Shown in pieces: positions 35,483 through 44,157 of a stretch of DNA of 64,000 nucleotides (its first letter is position 1; every line of letters begins with the position of its first letter). The stretch spans positions 186,001 to 250,000 of the forward strand of contig NZ_JAAGLT010000010.1 in NCBI RefSeq assembly GCF_010548275.1, in the 5' to 3' direction. Made by a program: the position numbers and the translations under genes. Source of the DNA: Streptomyces sp. SID12488 (lineage in GTDB: Bacteria; Actinomycetota; Actinomycetes; Streptomycetales; Streptomycetaceae). The notes below the pieces were generated by a model. It was not told the origin of the DNA. It was given only the letters and a program-made list of their open reading frames with translations, and searched no databases.

Positions 35483-36421
35483 TCAGACCGGCGGGGCGAC
35501 GAACACGCCGCGGTCGACGTCGTTGAAGGACTCCTTGGTGACCAGTTCGTTCATGGGGTTGGCGGTGCCCCACTGGTCGGTGACCTCGGGGTTCGAGAAG
35601 TCGTAGACGTGCGGGTGCCAGGTGTCCTCGTCCAGCAGCTCCAACTCCGTCGTGTACTCGACGGTGTTGCCGTGCGGGTCGAGGAAGTAGGTGAAGGTGT
35701 TGTCGCCCGCCATGTGCCGGCCCGGACCCCAGATCTTGCGGGCGCCGGAGCGCATCACCCGGCCGGAGCCGCGCATGTACTCGTCGATCCCGCGCATCTC
35801 GAAGGAGATGTGGTGCAGCGAGGTGTGCGGGCCCTTGGCGATGGCCATGGAGTGGTGCTGGTTACTGATCCGCATGAAGTGCATGACGTCGCCGATGTGC
35901 GGATGGCCGAGCGTGTCGGACAGCCGGAAGCCGAGGTGCTCCTCGTACCACTCCTTGGTCCTGTCCAGATCCGGCGAGTTGAGGACGACGTGGCTCAGTT
36001 TGACCGGGATCGACTCCTTCTCCTCGATCCTGCGGTGCTGTCGGACCTCGACGTCGGCCAGGACCTCGATGGTGCGGCCGTCGACGTCGAAGAAGCGGAA
36101 GCCGTAACCGCCGCCGGGCGTTTCCACCTTGCCCGGCTGGGTGACCAACTGCACGCCACCGGCGAGGAGTTGTTCGGCGAGCGTGTCGACGTCGGCCGGG
36201 CTCGCGGCGCCGTAGGAGACGAGGTCGAGGCGCTTCTCGTCGGCCTTGCGCAGCCGTACGACGTACTGCTCGGGGCTGCCTTCGGCGGCGAGGAAGGAGA
36301 TGCCGGAGTCCTCGGCGACCTTGGTCAGGCCCCAGACGCCGGCGTAGAAGTCGAGCTGTTTGTCGTAGTCGGGTACGGCGAGGTCGACGTGCCGGAGGTG
36401 GGTGAGCAGTCGGTTACTCAT
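35483..36421 (-). CDS. Extradiol ring-cleavage dioxygenase (VOC fold)
   Basis: 312 aa with two glyoxalase-like halves. The expected type I Fe(II) ligands are present: His144 (KLSHVVLN), His203 or 204 (SLHHISFEM) and Glu255 (GNTVEYTTELE). Such enzymes open catechol-type rings next to the hydroxyls using O2. It overlaps the amidohydrolase gene by 8 bp. This is the defining ring-opening step of the operon; the catecholic substrate cannot be read from the sequence. Confidence 0.9.
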   Translation of the reverse strand: MSNRLLTHLRHVDLAVPDYDKQLDFYAGVWGLTKVAEDSGISFLAAEGSPEQYVVRLRKADEKRLDLVSYGAASPADVDTLAEQLLAGGVQLVTQPGKVETPGGGYGFRFFDVDGRTIEVLADVEVRQHRRIEEKESIPVKLSHVVLNSPDLDRTKEWYEEHLGFRLSDTLGHPHIGDVMHFMRISNQHHSMAIAKGPHTSLHHISFEMRGIDEYMRGSGRVMRSGARKIWGPGRHMAGDNTFTYFLDPHGNTVEYTTELELLDEDTWHPHVYDFSNPEVTDQWGTANPMNELVTKESFNDVDRGVFVAPPV

Positions 36422-37445
36422 GGGGGGAACCTTCCCGGACGAGGTTGAGCAGGGCGGCGGCGTTTCCGCCGCGGACGGAGTGGAAGTCGTGGTCGGGCAG
36501 GTCGGCGGCGCGCAGTGCGCCGAGCGGGTCGTCCGTGCCCATGTCGAAGGGGAAGTCGGAGCCGAGCAGGACCCGGCCGGCGCCGACGGCCCCGATCAAC
36601 TCCCGTAGTACGTGCGGGCCGTGGACGAGGGAGTCGAAGTACAGCTGCTCCAGATAGCTGCTCGGCTCCCGCTCGCAGCCTCGGGCGTCGGGGCGGACCC
36701 GCCAGGCGTGGTCGGAGCGGCCGATGTGGGTGGGCAGGTAGCCGCCGCCGTGCGCCGCGATCAGCTTCAGGTCCGGATGGCGGTCCAGGACGCCGGAGAA
36801 GATCAGGTGGGAGAGGGCGACCGCGTTCTCGGTGGGCTGGCCGACGGTGTTGGACAGGTACCACTGGTCCAGGCGATGGTCGAGGGTGCAGCCGAACGGG
36901 TGCAGGAAGAGGAGAGCGCCCGCCTCCTCCGCACAGGACCAGAAGGGTTCGTACGCCGGATCCGACAGCTCCCGGCCGGGCGCGTGCGAGGAGATCTCCA
37001 CACCCCTCAGTCCCTGGTCCAGGGCGTGGCCGAGCAGGTCGACCGCGAGGTCGGGATGCTGGAGCGGCACCAGGCCCAGGCCGTACAGCCGGTCGGGAGC
37101 CTTCGCACAGTGTGCGGCCGTGCCCTCGTTGGCCAACCGGCAGACCTTCTCGGCCAGTTGGGGCTCGGCCCAGTAGTGGTAGTGGGACGGCGAGGGGCTG
37201 ACCAGTTGGACGTCCACCCCCTGCGCGTCCATGGCCGCCAGGCGCACCGCGACGTCCGTCAGCTTCGGGATGCGCGCGCCGACCATCGGACCGTTCACGG
37301 TCAGAGCCGCCGGGCCGTTGCGGCGGGCGTCGAGGGCGAGGGCCTCGGCGAGACCGGGATGGCCGGCGACGGCCTCCTCGATCTCCGGGAGCACGAGGTG
37401 GGCGTGGACGTCGATGGTCGGCGCGGCGGATGGGGTGGCGGTCAC
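36414..37445 (-). CDS. Amidohydrolase-family (ACMSD-like) decarboxylase or hydrolase
   Basis: 343 aa. HAH metal motif at residues 14-16 (TIDVHAHLVLPEI), later His in LLFLHPFGC and IAAHGGGYLPTH, and Asp in LLGSDFPFDMG give the one-zinc ACMSD/resorcylate-decarboxylase pattern. It would decarboxylate an aromatic acid or a ring-cleavage product. The GTG at 37445 overlaps the monooxygenase stop by 4 bp; the longer frame has no family match. Confidence 0.88.
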   Translation of the reverse strand: MTATPSAAPTIDVHAHLVLPEIEEAVAGHPGLAEALALDARRNGPAALTVNGPMVGARIPKLTDVAVRLAAMDAQGVDVQLVSPSPSHYHYWAEPQLAEKVCRLANEGTAAHCAKAPDRLYGLGLVPLQHPDLAVDLLGHALDQGLRGVEISSHAPGRELSDPAYEPFWSCAEEAGALLFLHPFGCTLDHRLDQWYLSNTVGQPTENAVALSHLIFSGVLDRHPDLKLIAAHGGGYLPTHIGRSDHAWRVRPDARGCEREPSSYLEQLYFDSLVHGPHVLRELIGAVGAGRVLLGSDFPFDMGTDDPLGALRAADLPDHDFHSVRGGNAAALLNLVREGSPHE

Positions 37446-38605
37446 GGGCGCTCCTTGAGGAGGTTCATGGTGCGGCCGACCAGCCCGGGCATGTCGGCGT
37501 CGCGCACGCCGTCCAGCTGCCACTGGCCGATCTGCATGGACGCCGCGACGACGGTCCGCACCCGGGAGATGCGGCGGTCGTAGTAGGCCTGGAGCAGCTC
37601 GCCGTCCCAGTCCAGTCCGCTGGTGAGCAGCTCAGCGAGGACGAGGGCGTCCTCCAGGGACATCGCCGCGCCCTGGGCCAGGGTGGGCGGGCAGCAGTGG
37701 GCGGCGTCGCCGATGAGCACGACCCGGCCCCGGTGCCAGGAGTCCTCGACCAGCAGGTGGTCGAACCGGGTGTAGTTGGCCTTCTTCGGGTCGGTGATGT
37801 GCTCGGAGATCTCCGGCCAGACCCCGCCGTAGCCCTGCGCCAGGCGGCGCATCTCGTCGGCGTAGGTGGCCGGGTCGATGGAGGCGCGGTCGCGGCACCC
37901 TTCGACGAGGTACGCGTAGATGGTGTTCTCGCTGGTCGGGCAGTAGCCGGCGATGTAGACGGGGCCGCCGTAGGCGAGGTCGGTGCGTGTCACGCTCTCG
38001 GGCCGCGGGGCGGCGATGCGCCAGATGGCCATGCCGGTCGGCTCGGGTTTGTCCGTGATGCCGATCTCGGCGCGGGTGGCGGAGTGGAGACCGTCGGCGG
38101 CGATCACCAGGTCGTAGCGGCGCTCGCTGCCGTCGCTGAAGCGCACCGAGACACCGTCGGCGTCCTGCTCCAGTGACTCGGCGGTGGTGCCGAGGCGGAC
38201 GTCGGCACCGGAGGCGCGGACCGTGTCGATGAGGAGCCGCTGCAGCTGGGGCCGCTGCATGCCGAGGGTGGCGGGCAGGTCCTCCCCGCCGGTCCGGATG
38301 TCCTCGGCGACGAACAGGACGGTGCCGTCGGGCGCCGTCACGCCCAGCGAGCCGAAGGCGTATCCCGAGGCTTCCACCTGTTCCCACACGCCCAGTTCGC
38401 GCAGAACCCGCAGTGCGTTGCCCTGGAGGGTGATGCCGGAGCCGGTGGTGGCGTTCCAGTCGGGCCTGGCCTCGATCAGGTCGACCACGATGCCGGCCCG
38501 GCGCAACAGGACGGTGACGGCGTTGCCCGAGGCGCCCCCGCCGATGACCAGGACGGTGGGTGTGCCCCCGGGCGGAGGCTGGGGGAGAGTGCGGCTGTCA
38601 GCCAT
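37442..38605 (-). CDS. FAD-dependent aromatic monooxygenase (salicylate/4-hydroxybenzoate hydroxylase class)
   Basis: 387 aa. FAD-binding GxGxxG region VLVIGGGASGNAVTVLLRRAG near the N-terminus, the DLVIAADGLHSATR motif, and GD motif VVLIGDAAHCCPPTLAQGA define a class A flavin hydroxylase. It would use NAD(P)H and O2 to hydroxylate an aromatic acid, preparing it for extradiol cleavage. The ATG at 38605 has a GGAGGA site; the upstream extension is non-homologous Pro/Arg sequence. Confidence 0.92.
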   Translation of the reverse strand: MADSRTLPQPPPGGTPTVLVIGGGASGNAVTVLLRRAGIVVDLIEARPDWNATTGSGITLQGNALRVLRELGVWEQVEASGYAFGSLGVTAPDGTVLFVAEDIRTGGEDLPATLGMQRPQLQRLLIDTVRASGADVRLGTTAESLEQDADGVSVRFSDGSERRYDLVIAADGLHSATRAEIGITDKPEPTGMAIWRIAAPRPESVTRTDLAYGGPVYIAGYCPTSENTIYAYLVEGCRDRASIDPATYADEMRRLAQGYGGVWPEISEHITDPKKANYTRFDHLLVEDSWHRGRVVLIGDAAHCCPPTLAQGAAMSLEDALVLAELLTSGLDWDGELLQAYYDRRISRVRTVVAASMQIGQWQLDGVRDADMPGLVGRTMNLLKERP

Positions 38606-38816
38606 GTCGGGGATTCCTCCCGGGGTTGGGCCGCGCGACTTCGGGCGGCGGGGACTTCGGCTCGCCCGCTGGGAGCACGGGCCAGAGGTGGGGACGGGGG
38701 TGGGGATGAGGGGGGATGAGGGAGTGGGCCGGGGGTGCGGGCCGGATGCGCCGCCGCTGTCCGGGGAACGGCGCATCCGGCAGTCGTGCGGGTCAGTGGG
38801 TTAGCGGGTTAGCCGG

Positions 38817-39779
38817 TTATTTGACGGCGATCGGGTTGACCGGGGAGCCGACGGCTCCGGTGATGGGGAGGGGAGCGGCGGTGAGCCAGAACTCGTACAC
38901 GCCGTCCGCCGCACAGTCCGCGGCCAGCGCGTCGAGGTCCCACATCTCGCCGATCAGCAGACCCATGTTGGGGATGACGACCTGGTGCAGCGGCTGGAAG
39001 GCGTTGTCGAACTCGTTGGGGCGGACCTCGAAACCCCAGGTGTCGGTGGCGATCGCGGCGATGTCGCTGCCGTGCAGCCACCCTGCGGTGGTGAACGACA
39101 GGCCGGGCGCGGGGCCGCCCGCGTAGTCGCCCCAGCCGTCCCGCCGGGCGCGGGCGAGATGTCCGGTGCGGACGAGGACGATGTCGCCGCGGCCGACGGT
39201 CACCCCATGGGCCTCGGCGGTCGCGGTGAGATGCGCCTCGGTGATGGCGAACCCGTCGGGCAACTCGCCCTGGTCGCCGACCACTTGGCCCACGTCGAGC
39301 AACACGCCGCGGCCGGCGACGTACGGCGCCATGTGCTCGATGCCGGTGACGAGGTCGCCGTCAGAGGTGACGACCTTCTCGGAGTCCCGGCCGTTCCATG
39401 CCTTGCCGTGGTCGAAGATGTGGCCGAGCCCGTCCCACTGGGTCGAGCACTGCAGCGGCATGGCGATCACGTCGTCGGCGCCGCCGATGCCGTGCGGGAA
39501 GCCCTGGTTGCCGAGGGCGGCGTCGGTGCCGGTGTCGAGCATGGTGTGCACCGGGTTGGTGCGCCGGCGCCAGCCCTTCTGCGGGCCGTTCATGTCGAAG
39601 GACTGCGAGAGCGAGAAACTGACGCCGCGCCGGACCAGGGCCGCTGCCTCACGACGCTTGGCCTCGTCGAGGAGGTTCAGGGTGCCGAGCACGTCGTCCT
39701 CGCCCCAACGCCCCCAGTTGGAGTACGCCTTGGCGGCGTCGGCGATCGCGCCCTCCGGGTCGCGGCGGTCCAGGCTCAT
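38817..39779 (-). CDS. Cyclase-family hydrolase
   Basis: 320 aa. Family opening YSNWGRWGEDDVLGTLNLL and the metal region CSTQWDGLGHIF mark a kynurenine-formamidase/isatin-hydrolase-type enzyme. It probably opens a lactone or amide ring. It is a paralogue of the gene at 25896. The start at 39779 is preceded by a tandem repeat that reiterates a ribosome-site-like GAGAGGGAAC, with further in-frame GTG codons upstream. Confidence 0.87.
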   Translation of the reverse strand: MSLDRRDPEGAIADAAKAYSNWGRWGEDDVLGTLNLLDEAKRREAAALVRRGVSFSLSQSFDMNGPQKGWRRRTNPVHTMLDTGTDAALGNQGFPHGIGGADDVIAMPLQCSTQWDGLGHIFDHGKAWNGRDSEKVVTSDGDLVTGIEHMAPYVAGRGVLLDVGQVVGDQGELPDGFAITEAHLTATAEAHGVTVGRGDIVLVRTGHLARARRDGWGDYAGGPAPGLSFTTAGWLHGSDIAAIATDTWGFEVRPNEFDNAFQPLHQVVIPNMGLLIGEMWDLDALAADCAADGVYEFWLTAAPLPITGAVGSPVNPIAVK

Positions 39780-39780
39780 G

Positions 39781-39838
39781 CCGTTCCCTCTCACTCTGTT
39801 CCCTCTCACGCCGTTCCTTCTCACGCCGTTCCCTCCGC
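39781..39838 (-). repeat. Four tandem 15-bp units carrying ribosome-site-like sequence
   Basis: On the minus strand the unit GGAACGGCGTGAGAG occurs four times with small changes. It overlaps the FAH-enzyme stop codon and ends at the cyclase ATG. Units are 15 bp, so the reiterated GTG/ATG codons stay in frame. Confidence 0.85.
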
Positions 39839-40825
39839 GACACAGCGGGTGCGCTGCACGCCCAGACCTGTGATGGAGCCCTCCATGACGTCGCCGTCGC
39901 GCAGCAGGCGTCCCCAGTGGATGCCGTTGCCGGCCGGACTGCCGGTCAACACCAGGTCGCCGGGCAGAAGTTGAGCTGTCTGCGAGGCGTACGACACCAA
40001 CCGTGCGACCCCGAAGAGCATGTCCTTGGTGGACTCGTCCTGCATGGTCTCGCCGTTCAGCCTGAGCGTGACCCGCAGGTCACCGGTGTCGGCGATCGAC
40101 TCGGCCGGTACGAGCCACGGGCCGAGCGGTGTGAAACCGGGAGCGTTCTTGCTGCGCAGCCAGTCGGTGCCGATGGCCTTCATGTCCCGGCGGAACACGG
40201 TGGCGCGGTCGGTGAGGTCGTTGGCGATGGTGTATCCGGCGACGTACTCCAAGGCCTCGTCGACGGTCACCCGGTAGGCGGCCTTCGCGATGACAGCCGC
40301 CAACTCCAGTTCCCAGTCCGGCTTTTCGGCCCAGGCGGGCAGCGTGACGTCGTCGTAGGGGCCCGTGATCGCGCTCGGCAGTCCGATGAAGACGTACGGC
40401 AGGTCCTCGGCCGCCCGGCGGTCCATGACCGCGGCGATCTCCGCGCGTGCCTCCTCGACCGTACGCGGGTCGTCGGGAGAGCGGTGGGCGACCTCCAGGT
40501 CGATCACGTGCTGCCGGTAGTTGGCGCCGGACTGGAAGATCTGCCGCGGCTCGACGGGCGCGTGCACCCGCAGGCCCTCCAGCGGACGCCGGCCGAGGGC
40601 GTCGTCGTCTGCCCGTGCGCGCAGGTCGTCCGCCAGGGCGTGCAGGAGGGGGAGGGTCTCCTCCCACCGCTCCACCACGGCGCGCAGATCCGACGGCGCC
40701 CAGTCCAGGGCGCTGCGCAGATCGAGTACCCGTTCCTTGGCCAGGAGGCCGGGAAACGGCTCCCCGTCCTGGGCGGAGAACGTGCCGAGCACGAACGGGC
40801 CGGCAGGTTGCGCGAGCATTGCCAT
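39821..40825 (-). CDS. Fumarylacetoacetate-hydrolase-family enzyme (2)
   Basis: 334 aa. FAH fold with metal-site segment KPDWELELAAVI, NDLTDRATVFRRDM and GDLVLTGSPAGNGIHWG. It is the first gene of the operon, facing LysR across a 120-bp gap. The ATG at 40825 has a strong GGAGG site. With four or more ring-cleavage-type enzymes downstream it probably handles a late dioic intermediate. Confidence 0.9.
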   Translation of the reverse strand: MAMLAQPAGPFVLGTFSAQDGEPFPGLLAKERVLDLRSALDWAPSDLRAVVERWEETLPLLHALADDLRARADDDALGRRPLEGLRVHAPVEPRQIFQSGANYRQHVIDLEVAHRSPDDPRTVEEARAEIAAVMDRRAAEDLPYVFIGLPSAITGPYDDVTLPAWAEKPDWELELAAVIAKAAYRVTVDEALEYVAGYTIANDLTDRATVFRRDMKAIGTDWLRSKNAPGFTPLGPWLVPAESIADTGDLRVTLRLNGETMQDESTKDMLFGVARLVSYASQTAQLLPGDLVLTGSPAGNGIHWGRLLRDGDVMEGSITGLGVQRTRCVAEGTA

Positions 40826-40904
40826 CAGATTTCCTCCTGCTGGGTTGCGGTCTACTCTGGCCCCGATCGGCCAATCACGGAAATTAATCCTGTGGATGTG
40901 CCAA

Positions 40905-40919
40905 ATCCATGCCATGGAT
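40905..40919. promoter_or_regulatory. LysR-type operator (T-N11-A palindrome)
   Basis: ATCCATG-C-CATGGAT is a perfect palindrome with the T-N11-A spacing of LysR boxes. It lies in the divergent gap between the operon and the lysR-type gene. A near-identical copy (13 of 15) is upstream of the MFS gene. Confidence 0.75.
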
Positions 40920-40945
40920 GACTCTCGCTGCTAGGTGGTTGCCCG

Positions 40946-41869
40946 GTGAACCTGTCCCGCCTCGACCTCAATCTGGTCCTCGCCCTGCGCGCGCTGCTGG
41001 AGGAGCGCAACGTCACCCGGGCCGGCGAGCGCATCGGCCTCAGCCAGCCCGCCATGAGCGCCGCGCTGTCCCGGCTGCGCCGCCATTTCGACGACGAACT
41101 GCTCGCCCGGACCGGCAACGCCTACGAGCTGACTCCGCTCGGCGCCGCCCTGCGCGACCGCAGCGCCACCGCGTGCGACCTGCTGGAGCGGGTCTTCGCC
41201 AGCCAGGCCGACTTCGACCCGGCCGCGGAGACCCGCGAGTTCACCCTGCTCGCCTCCGACTACGGCGCGGCCGTGTTCGGTGCCGCACTCGCCCGCACCC
41301 TGCACGAGGACGCGCCCGGCATCCGGCTCACCTTCCAGCACCCGGCACCCTCCGTCGTGGATAACACCGCGGCAGTGCTGAGCACCGTCGACGGACTGCT
41401 GATGCCGCACGGCGTCATCGACGGCTTCCCCGCCGTCGACCTCCACCAGGACCGCTGGCTGTTCCTGGTCGCCGATGATCACCCCGAGGTCGGTGACGAA
41501 CTCACCCTGGACCAACTGGGGCGTCTGCCCTGGGCCGTCTACCAGCGCCCTTACGACGCCCCGGCCGCCCGCCAGCTCAGCATGATAGGGATCAGCCCCC
41601 AGGTGGAGGTGTCCGTGCAGACCTTCCAGCTGCTGCCCTACATGGTCGAGGGCACCCGCCGGATCGCGATGATCCAGGAGCGCCTGGCGCGCAAGGCGGT
41701 TCGCTCCGCCGCGGTGCGCGTCCTGCCCTGCCCCTTCGAGGCGGTACCGGTGCGGGAGGCGATGTGGTGGCACCCGGTGCACGCTCAGGACGCGGGCCAC
41801 ATCTGGCTGCGACAGAAGGCCGCGGAGGTGGGCGCGACGCTGTCGGGCAACGGCTTGGCGGGGGCCTGA
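40946..41869 (+). CDS. LysR-family transcriptional regulator
   Basis: 307 aa. N-terminal winged HTH (LSRLDLNLVLALRALLEERN, GLSQPAMSAALSRLRRHF) and the periplasmic-binding-like effector domain (EFTLLASDYGAAVFG onward). GTG start with an AGGTGG site. It is divergent from the catabolic operon, the classical arrangement for effector-responsive activators of aromatic degradation. Confidence 0.93.
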   Translation: MNLSRLDLNLVLALRALLEERNVTRAGERIGLSQPAMSAALSRLRRHFDDELLARTGNAYELTPLGAALRDRSATACDLLERVFASQADFDPAAETREFTLLASDYGAAVFGAALARTLHEDAPGIRLTFQHPAPSVVDNTAAVLSTVDGLLMPHGVIDGFPAVDLHQDRWLFLVADDHPEVGDELTLDQLGRLPWAVYQRPYDAPAARQLSMIGISPQVEVSVQTFQLLPYMVEGTRRIAMIQERLARKAVRSAAVRVLPCPFEAVPVREAMWWHPVHAQDAGHIWLRQKAAEVGATLSGNGLAGA

Positions 41870-41947
41870 GCGCCCCGTAAGGGGCGCGGGGAACTGCGCG
41901 ACCGGCCACGATGGCGCCGCAGGCGAGTGACGGCGATCGTGGCACTC
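41870..41947. repeat. Dispersed Streptomyces-type intergenic repeat with terminator hairpin
   Basis: GCGCCCC-GTAA-GGGGCGC (41870-41887) followed by GCGGGGAACTGCGCGACC matches, from memory, a recurrent intergenic element of Streptomyces chromosomes. It directly follows the lysR stop and faces the MFS stop, so it can end both transcripts. Confidence 0.6.
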
Positions 41948-41978
41948 ACAGTGGAGCATTCAGTCTCTGGACCGGCCG

Positions 41979-43265
41979 TCAGGCCAACTGCTCCGGCAGC
42001 GGCCGGGGATCGACTGCGCCCACGCGGCGGCGGGCCGCCCACAGCCCCGCCGCGACGAGGGCGGCAGCCAGCCCCAGCAGGCCCACCGCACCGGCGAGAC
42101 TGCCGACCGCCGACTCCCCGGCGAGCAGCACCAGCGGGCAGACGAACTCACCGCCGAAGAAGGCCGCCGTCCACAACCCCGTCCCACGCCCGCGGTCCTC
42201 GAACGACAGCCGGGACATCGCACTGGTCAGGAGAGCCGGCAGCAGCATGCCGGTGCCCACACAGTTGACCACCGCCCCGATGACCAGCAGCGGTGTGCTG
42301 TCCGCGAGGAACATCACGCCGAAGCCGACCGCGCAGACCGCGAGAACGGCGGGCAGCATCGGGTCGGGAGAACGCTTGAGCCGGGCGAAGGTGATCGCTC
42401 CGCCCACGGTGGAGGCACTGGCGATCGCGGTCGCCAGACCGATCACGCCGGGGTTCTCCACCCCGAGGTCGTCGAGCAGGTACGCCATCTCCACCGGGAC
42501 GGTGTAGAAGACCATCGCCCCGAAGAAGGTGAGGGCGCAGATGCCCGCCAACTGCCGCCAGGGGAACGAACGGTGGGCCTCCGACTCGGCCAGGGCCTCG
42601 TCACCGGCCGCGCCGACCTCGCGGGCCGCGCGAGCCGCCGGGTCGGGCAGCACGGTGGCCATCAGCGGGGCGAGCACCAGGCTCACGGCGTACACCCAGA
42701 ACGGCACACGCCAGCCCGCCGATCCGGCGGCGCCGCCGACCACGAAGAAGACGGTGGCCGACGCCGAGGCACACATGGTCTGCAGGGCGAGGTACTTCAC
42801 CCGCTGCCGACCGGAGTAGTAGTCGCCGATCAGCGTCGTGCAGCAGGTCATGATCGCCGCCTCGGCGACCCCGACCAGGGCGCGGCTGGCGATGATCCCG
42901 CCCAGCGAGTCCAGCCACAGCGGTGCCATGCCGAACAGCGCGTACAGGACGGTCGCCACGACCAGCAGGCGCTTGCGGCCCACCCGGTCCACGATCACAC
43001 CGGCGAACGGAGCCAGCAGCGCCAGTGCCAGCGCCGGAACGGTCAGCGCGAGGGGCACCAGCGCCTTGGCCCCCGGGACCGACGCGAAGTGGTCCTGCAT
43101 CCTCGGCAGCACCGGGGCGATCAGCACCGCCCCCAGGATCGGCAGACAGCTGCCCGCCATCAGCAGGGTCACCCGCAGCAGATGGGCCGAGCCCGATACG
43201 GCGACGGCCGACGGAGCGGGGGCATCGACCGCGGCGGGAGGCGGCGGGGGCACGGAACCGGGCAT
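41979..43265 (-). CDS. Major facilitator superfamily transporter
   Basis: 428 aa with about 12 membrane helices. MFS motif A-like loop (GVIVDRVGRKRLLVVATVLYA) follows helix 2, and the N-terminus is Pro-rich. It is convergent with lysR and carries an upstream copy of the LysR-box palindrome, so it probably imports the substrate of the catabolic operon or exports a toxic intermediate. The ATG at 43265 is chosen because upstream codons are Arg-rich and non-homologous. Confidence 0.87.
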   Translation of the reverse strand: MPGSVPPPPPAAVDAPAPSAVAVSGSAHLLRVTLLMAGSCLPILGAVLIAPVLPRMQDHFASVPGAKALVPLALTVPALALALLAPFAGVIVDRVGRKRLLVVATVLYALFGMAPLWLDSLGGIIASRALVGVAEAAIMTCCTTLIGDYYSGRQRVKYLALQTMCASASATVFFVVGGAAGSAGWRVPFWVYAVSLVLAPLMATVLPDPAARAAREVGAAGDEALAESEAHRSFPWRQLAGICALTFFGAMVFYTVPVEMAYLLDDLGVENPGVIGLATAIASASTVGGAITFARLKRSPDPMLPAVLAVCAVGFGVMFLADSTPLLVIGAVVNCVGTGMLLPALLTSAMSRLSFEDRGRGTGLWTAAFFGGEFVCPLVLLAGESAVGSLAGAVGLLGLAAALVAAGLWAARRRVGAVDPRPLPEQLA

Positions 43266-43617
43266 GGCGACTCCAGGGGACGGTGTAAGGGAGCGGGCAT
43301 GCCTCACGGGCGCCGACGACGCACGGCATGCTGGGGAGTTCGCACGTCGGCGGTATCCGGACAGCGGCGTGCGGTAGCGACGACTATGGGGGCGCCGAGG
43401 CGCCGGTGCCATCCCCGGCGCGATCCGAATCCCGTATCCGGGCTATCCACGCAATGGATGGGATGGGCGACTGTCACGCAGACAGAAGAAGTGCGCGGCC
43501 GTTCCTGCGCGCGAACAGCGGTGTCCCGGAGCGCGGTCGTCCCCGAGCTCTGTCGTACCGGACCCCGGGACACCGCCCGCAGCAACTGAACCCCGCAGGT
43601 CGCGCCCGCCGGGGGCG
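43266..43617. other. Intergenic region upstream of the MFS gene
   Basis: No gene is seen. It carries ATCCACGCAATGGAT at 43445-43459, a near copy of the LysR-box palindrome, about 180 bp before the MFS start. Confidence 0.6.
43445..43459. promoter_or_regulatory. Second LysR-type box
   Basis: ATCCACGCAATGGAT keeps the T-N11-A frame and differs from the box at 40905 at two positions only. Its place upstream of the MFS gene suggests the same regulator. Confidence 0.55.
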
Positions 43618-44058
43618 TCAGCGGACAGGCAGCGGCAGGACGCGCCGACAGGCGGCGACGGCCACGGCCGCCACCACAACGTGCATCACCATCACCATCA
43701 CCATCAGCGCGGCGACGGCCAGCGGCCCACTGCCGGGCGTGCCGCCACCGAGCAGGGACAGGTCGGGCACGAACGACACGGGCACGGGCACGGGCACGGG
43801 CACCAGCCACCGCAGCAACCCCGCCGGGTTCTTGGCGACGCGACGGACGACCGCCCAGCCCATGGCACCGAGGACGACGCCGAACACCGTCAGCGGCGCG
43901 TACGCGGAGAGGTGCAGCGGATCGAAGTCGTCCGATGCCCCCGCCGCGTGGGCGAGCACCGCGACCACCACGTTTCCGAGGACGGCCACGACAGCCGCCG
44001 CGAGAAGCCCAGCGGCCACGGTCAGGGCGCTGGAGCGCGGCGCGGACGGGGCGGACAC
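43618..44058 (-). CDS. DUF6069-like four-helix membrane protein
   Basis: 146 aa with four hydrophobic helices and a short loop rich in alternating Val-Pro (VPVPVPVPV) and Met-Val (MVMVMVM). These are encoded by GGGCAC and CACCAT simple repeats, and so may vary in length between strains. Resembles the DUF6069 family. Function unknown. Confidence 0.65.
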   Translation of the reverse strand: MSAPSAPRSSALTVAAGLLAAAVVAVLGNVVVAVLAHAAGASDDFDPLHLSAYAPLTVFGVVLGAMGWAVVRRVAKNPAGLLRWLVPVPVPVPVSFVPDLSLLGGGTPGSGPLAVAALMVMVMVMHVVVAAVAVAACRRVLPLPVR

Positions 44059-44157
44059 ATCCTCCAGGGCTCCGCCGTACGGCCGTTGGAGAAGCGCGAC
44101 ATCTGAACTGCCCGGCGTTTCAGGGTCGTCGGCGACAGAAACCCGGTGAACTCCCGG

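Noticed and set aside
32126..40825. Naming the operon as a known homoprotocatechuate, gentisate or catechol pathway
   Set aside because: Key partners (semialdehyde dehydrogenase, maleylpyruvate isomerase, ferredoxin-type ring hydroxylase) are absent, so the substrate is left open.
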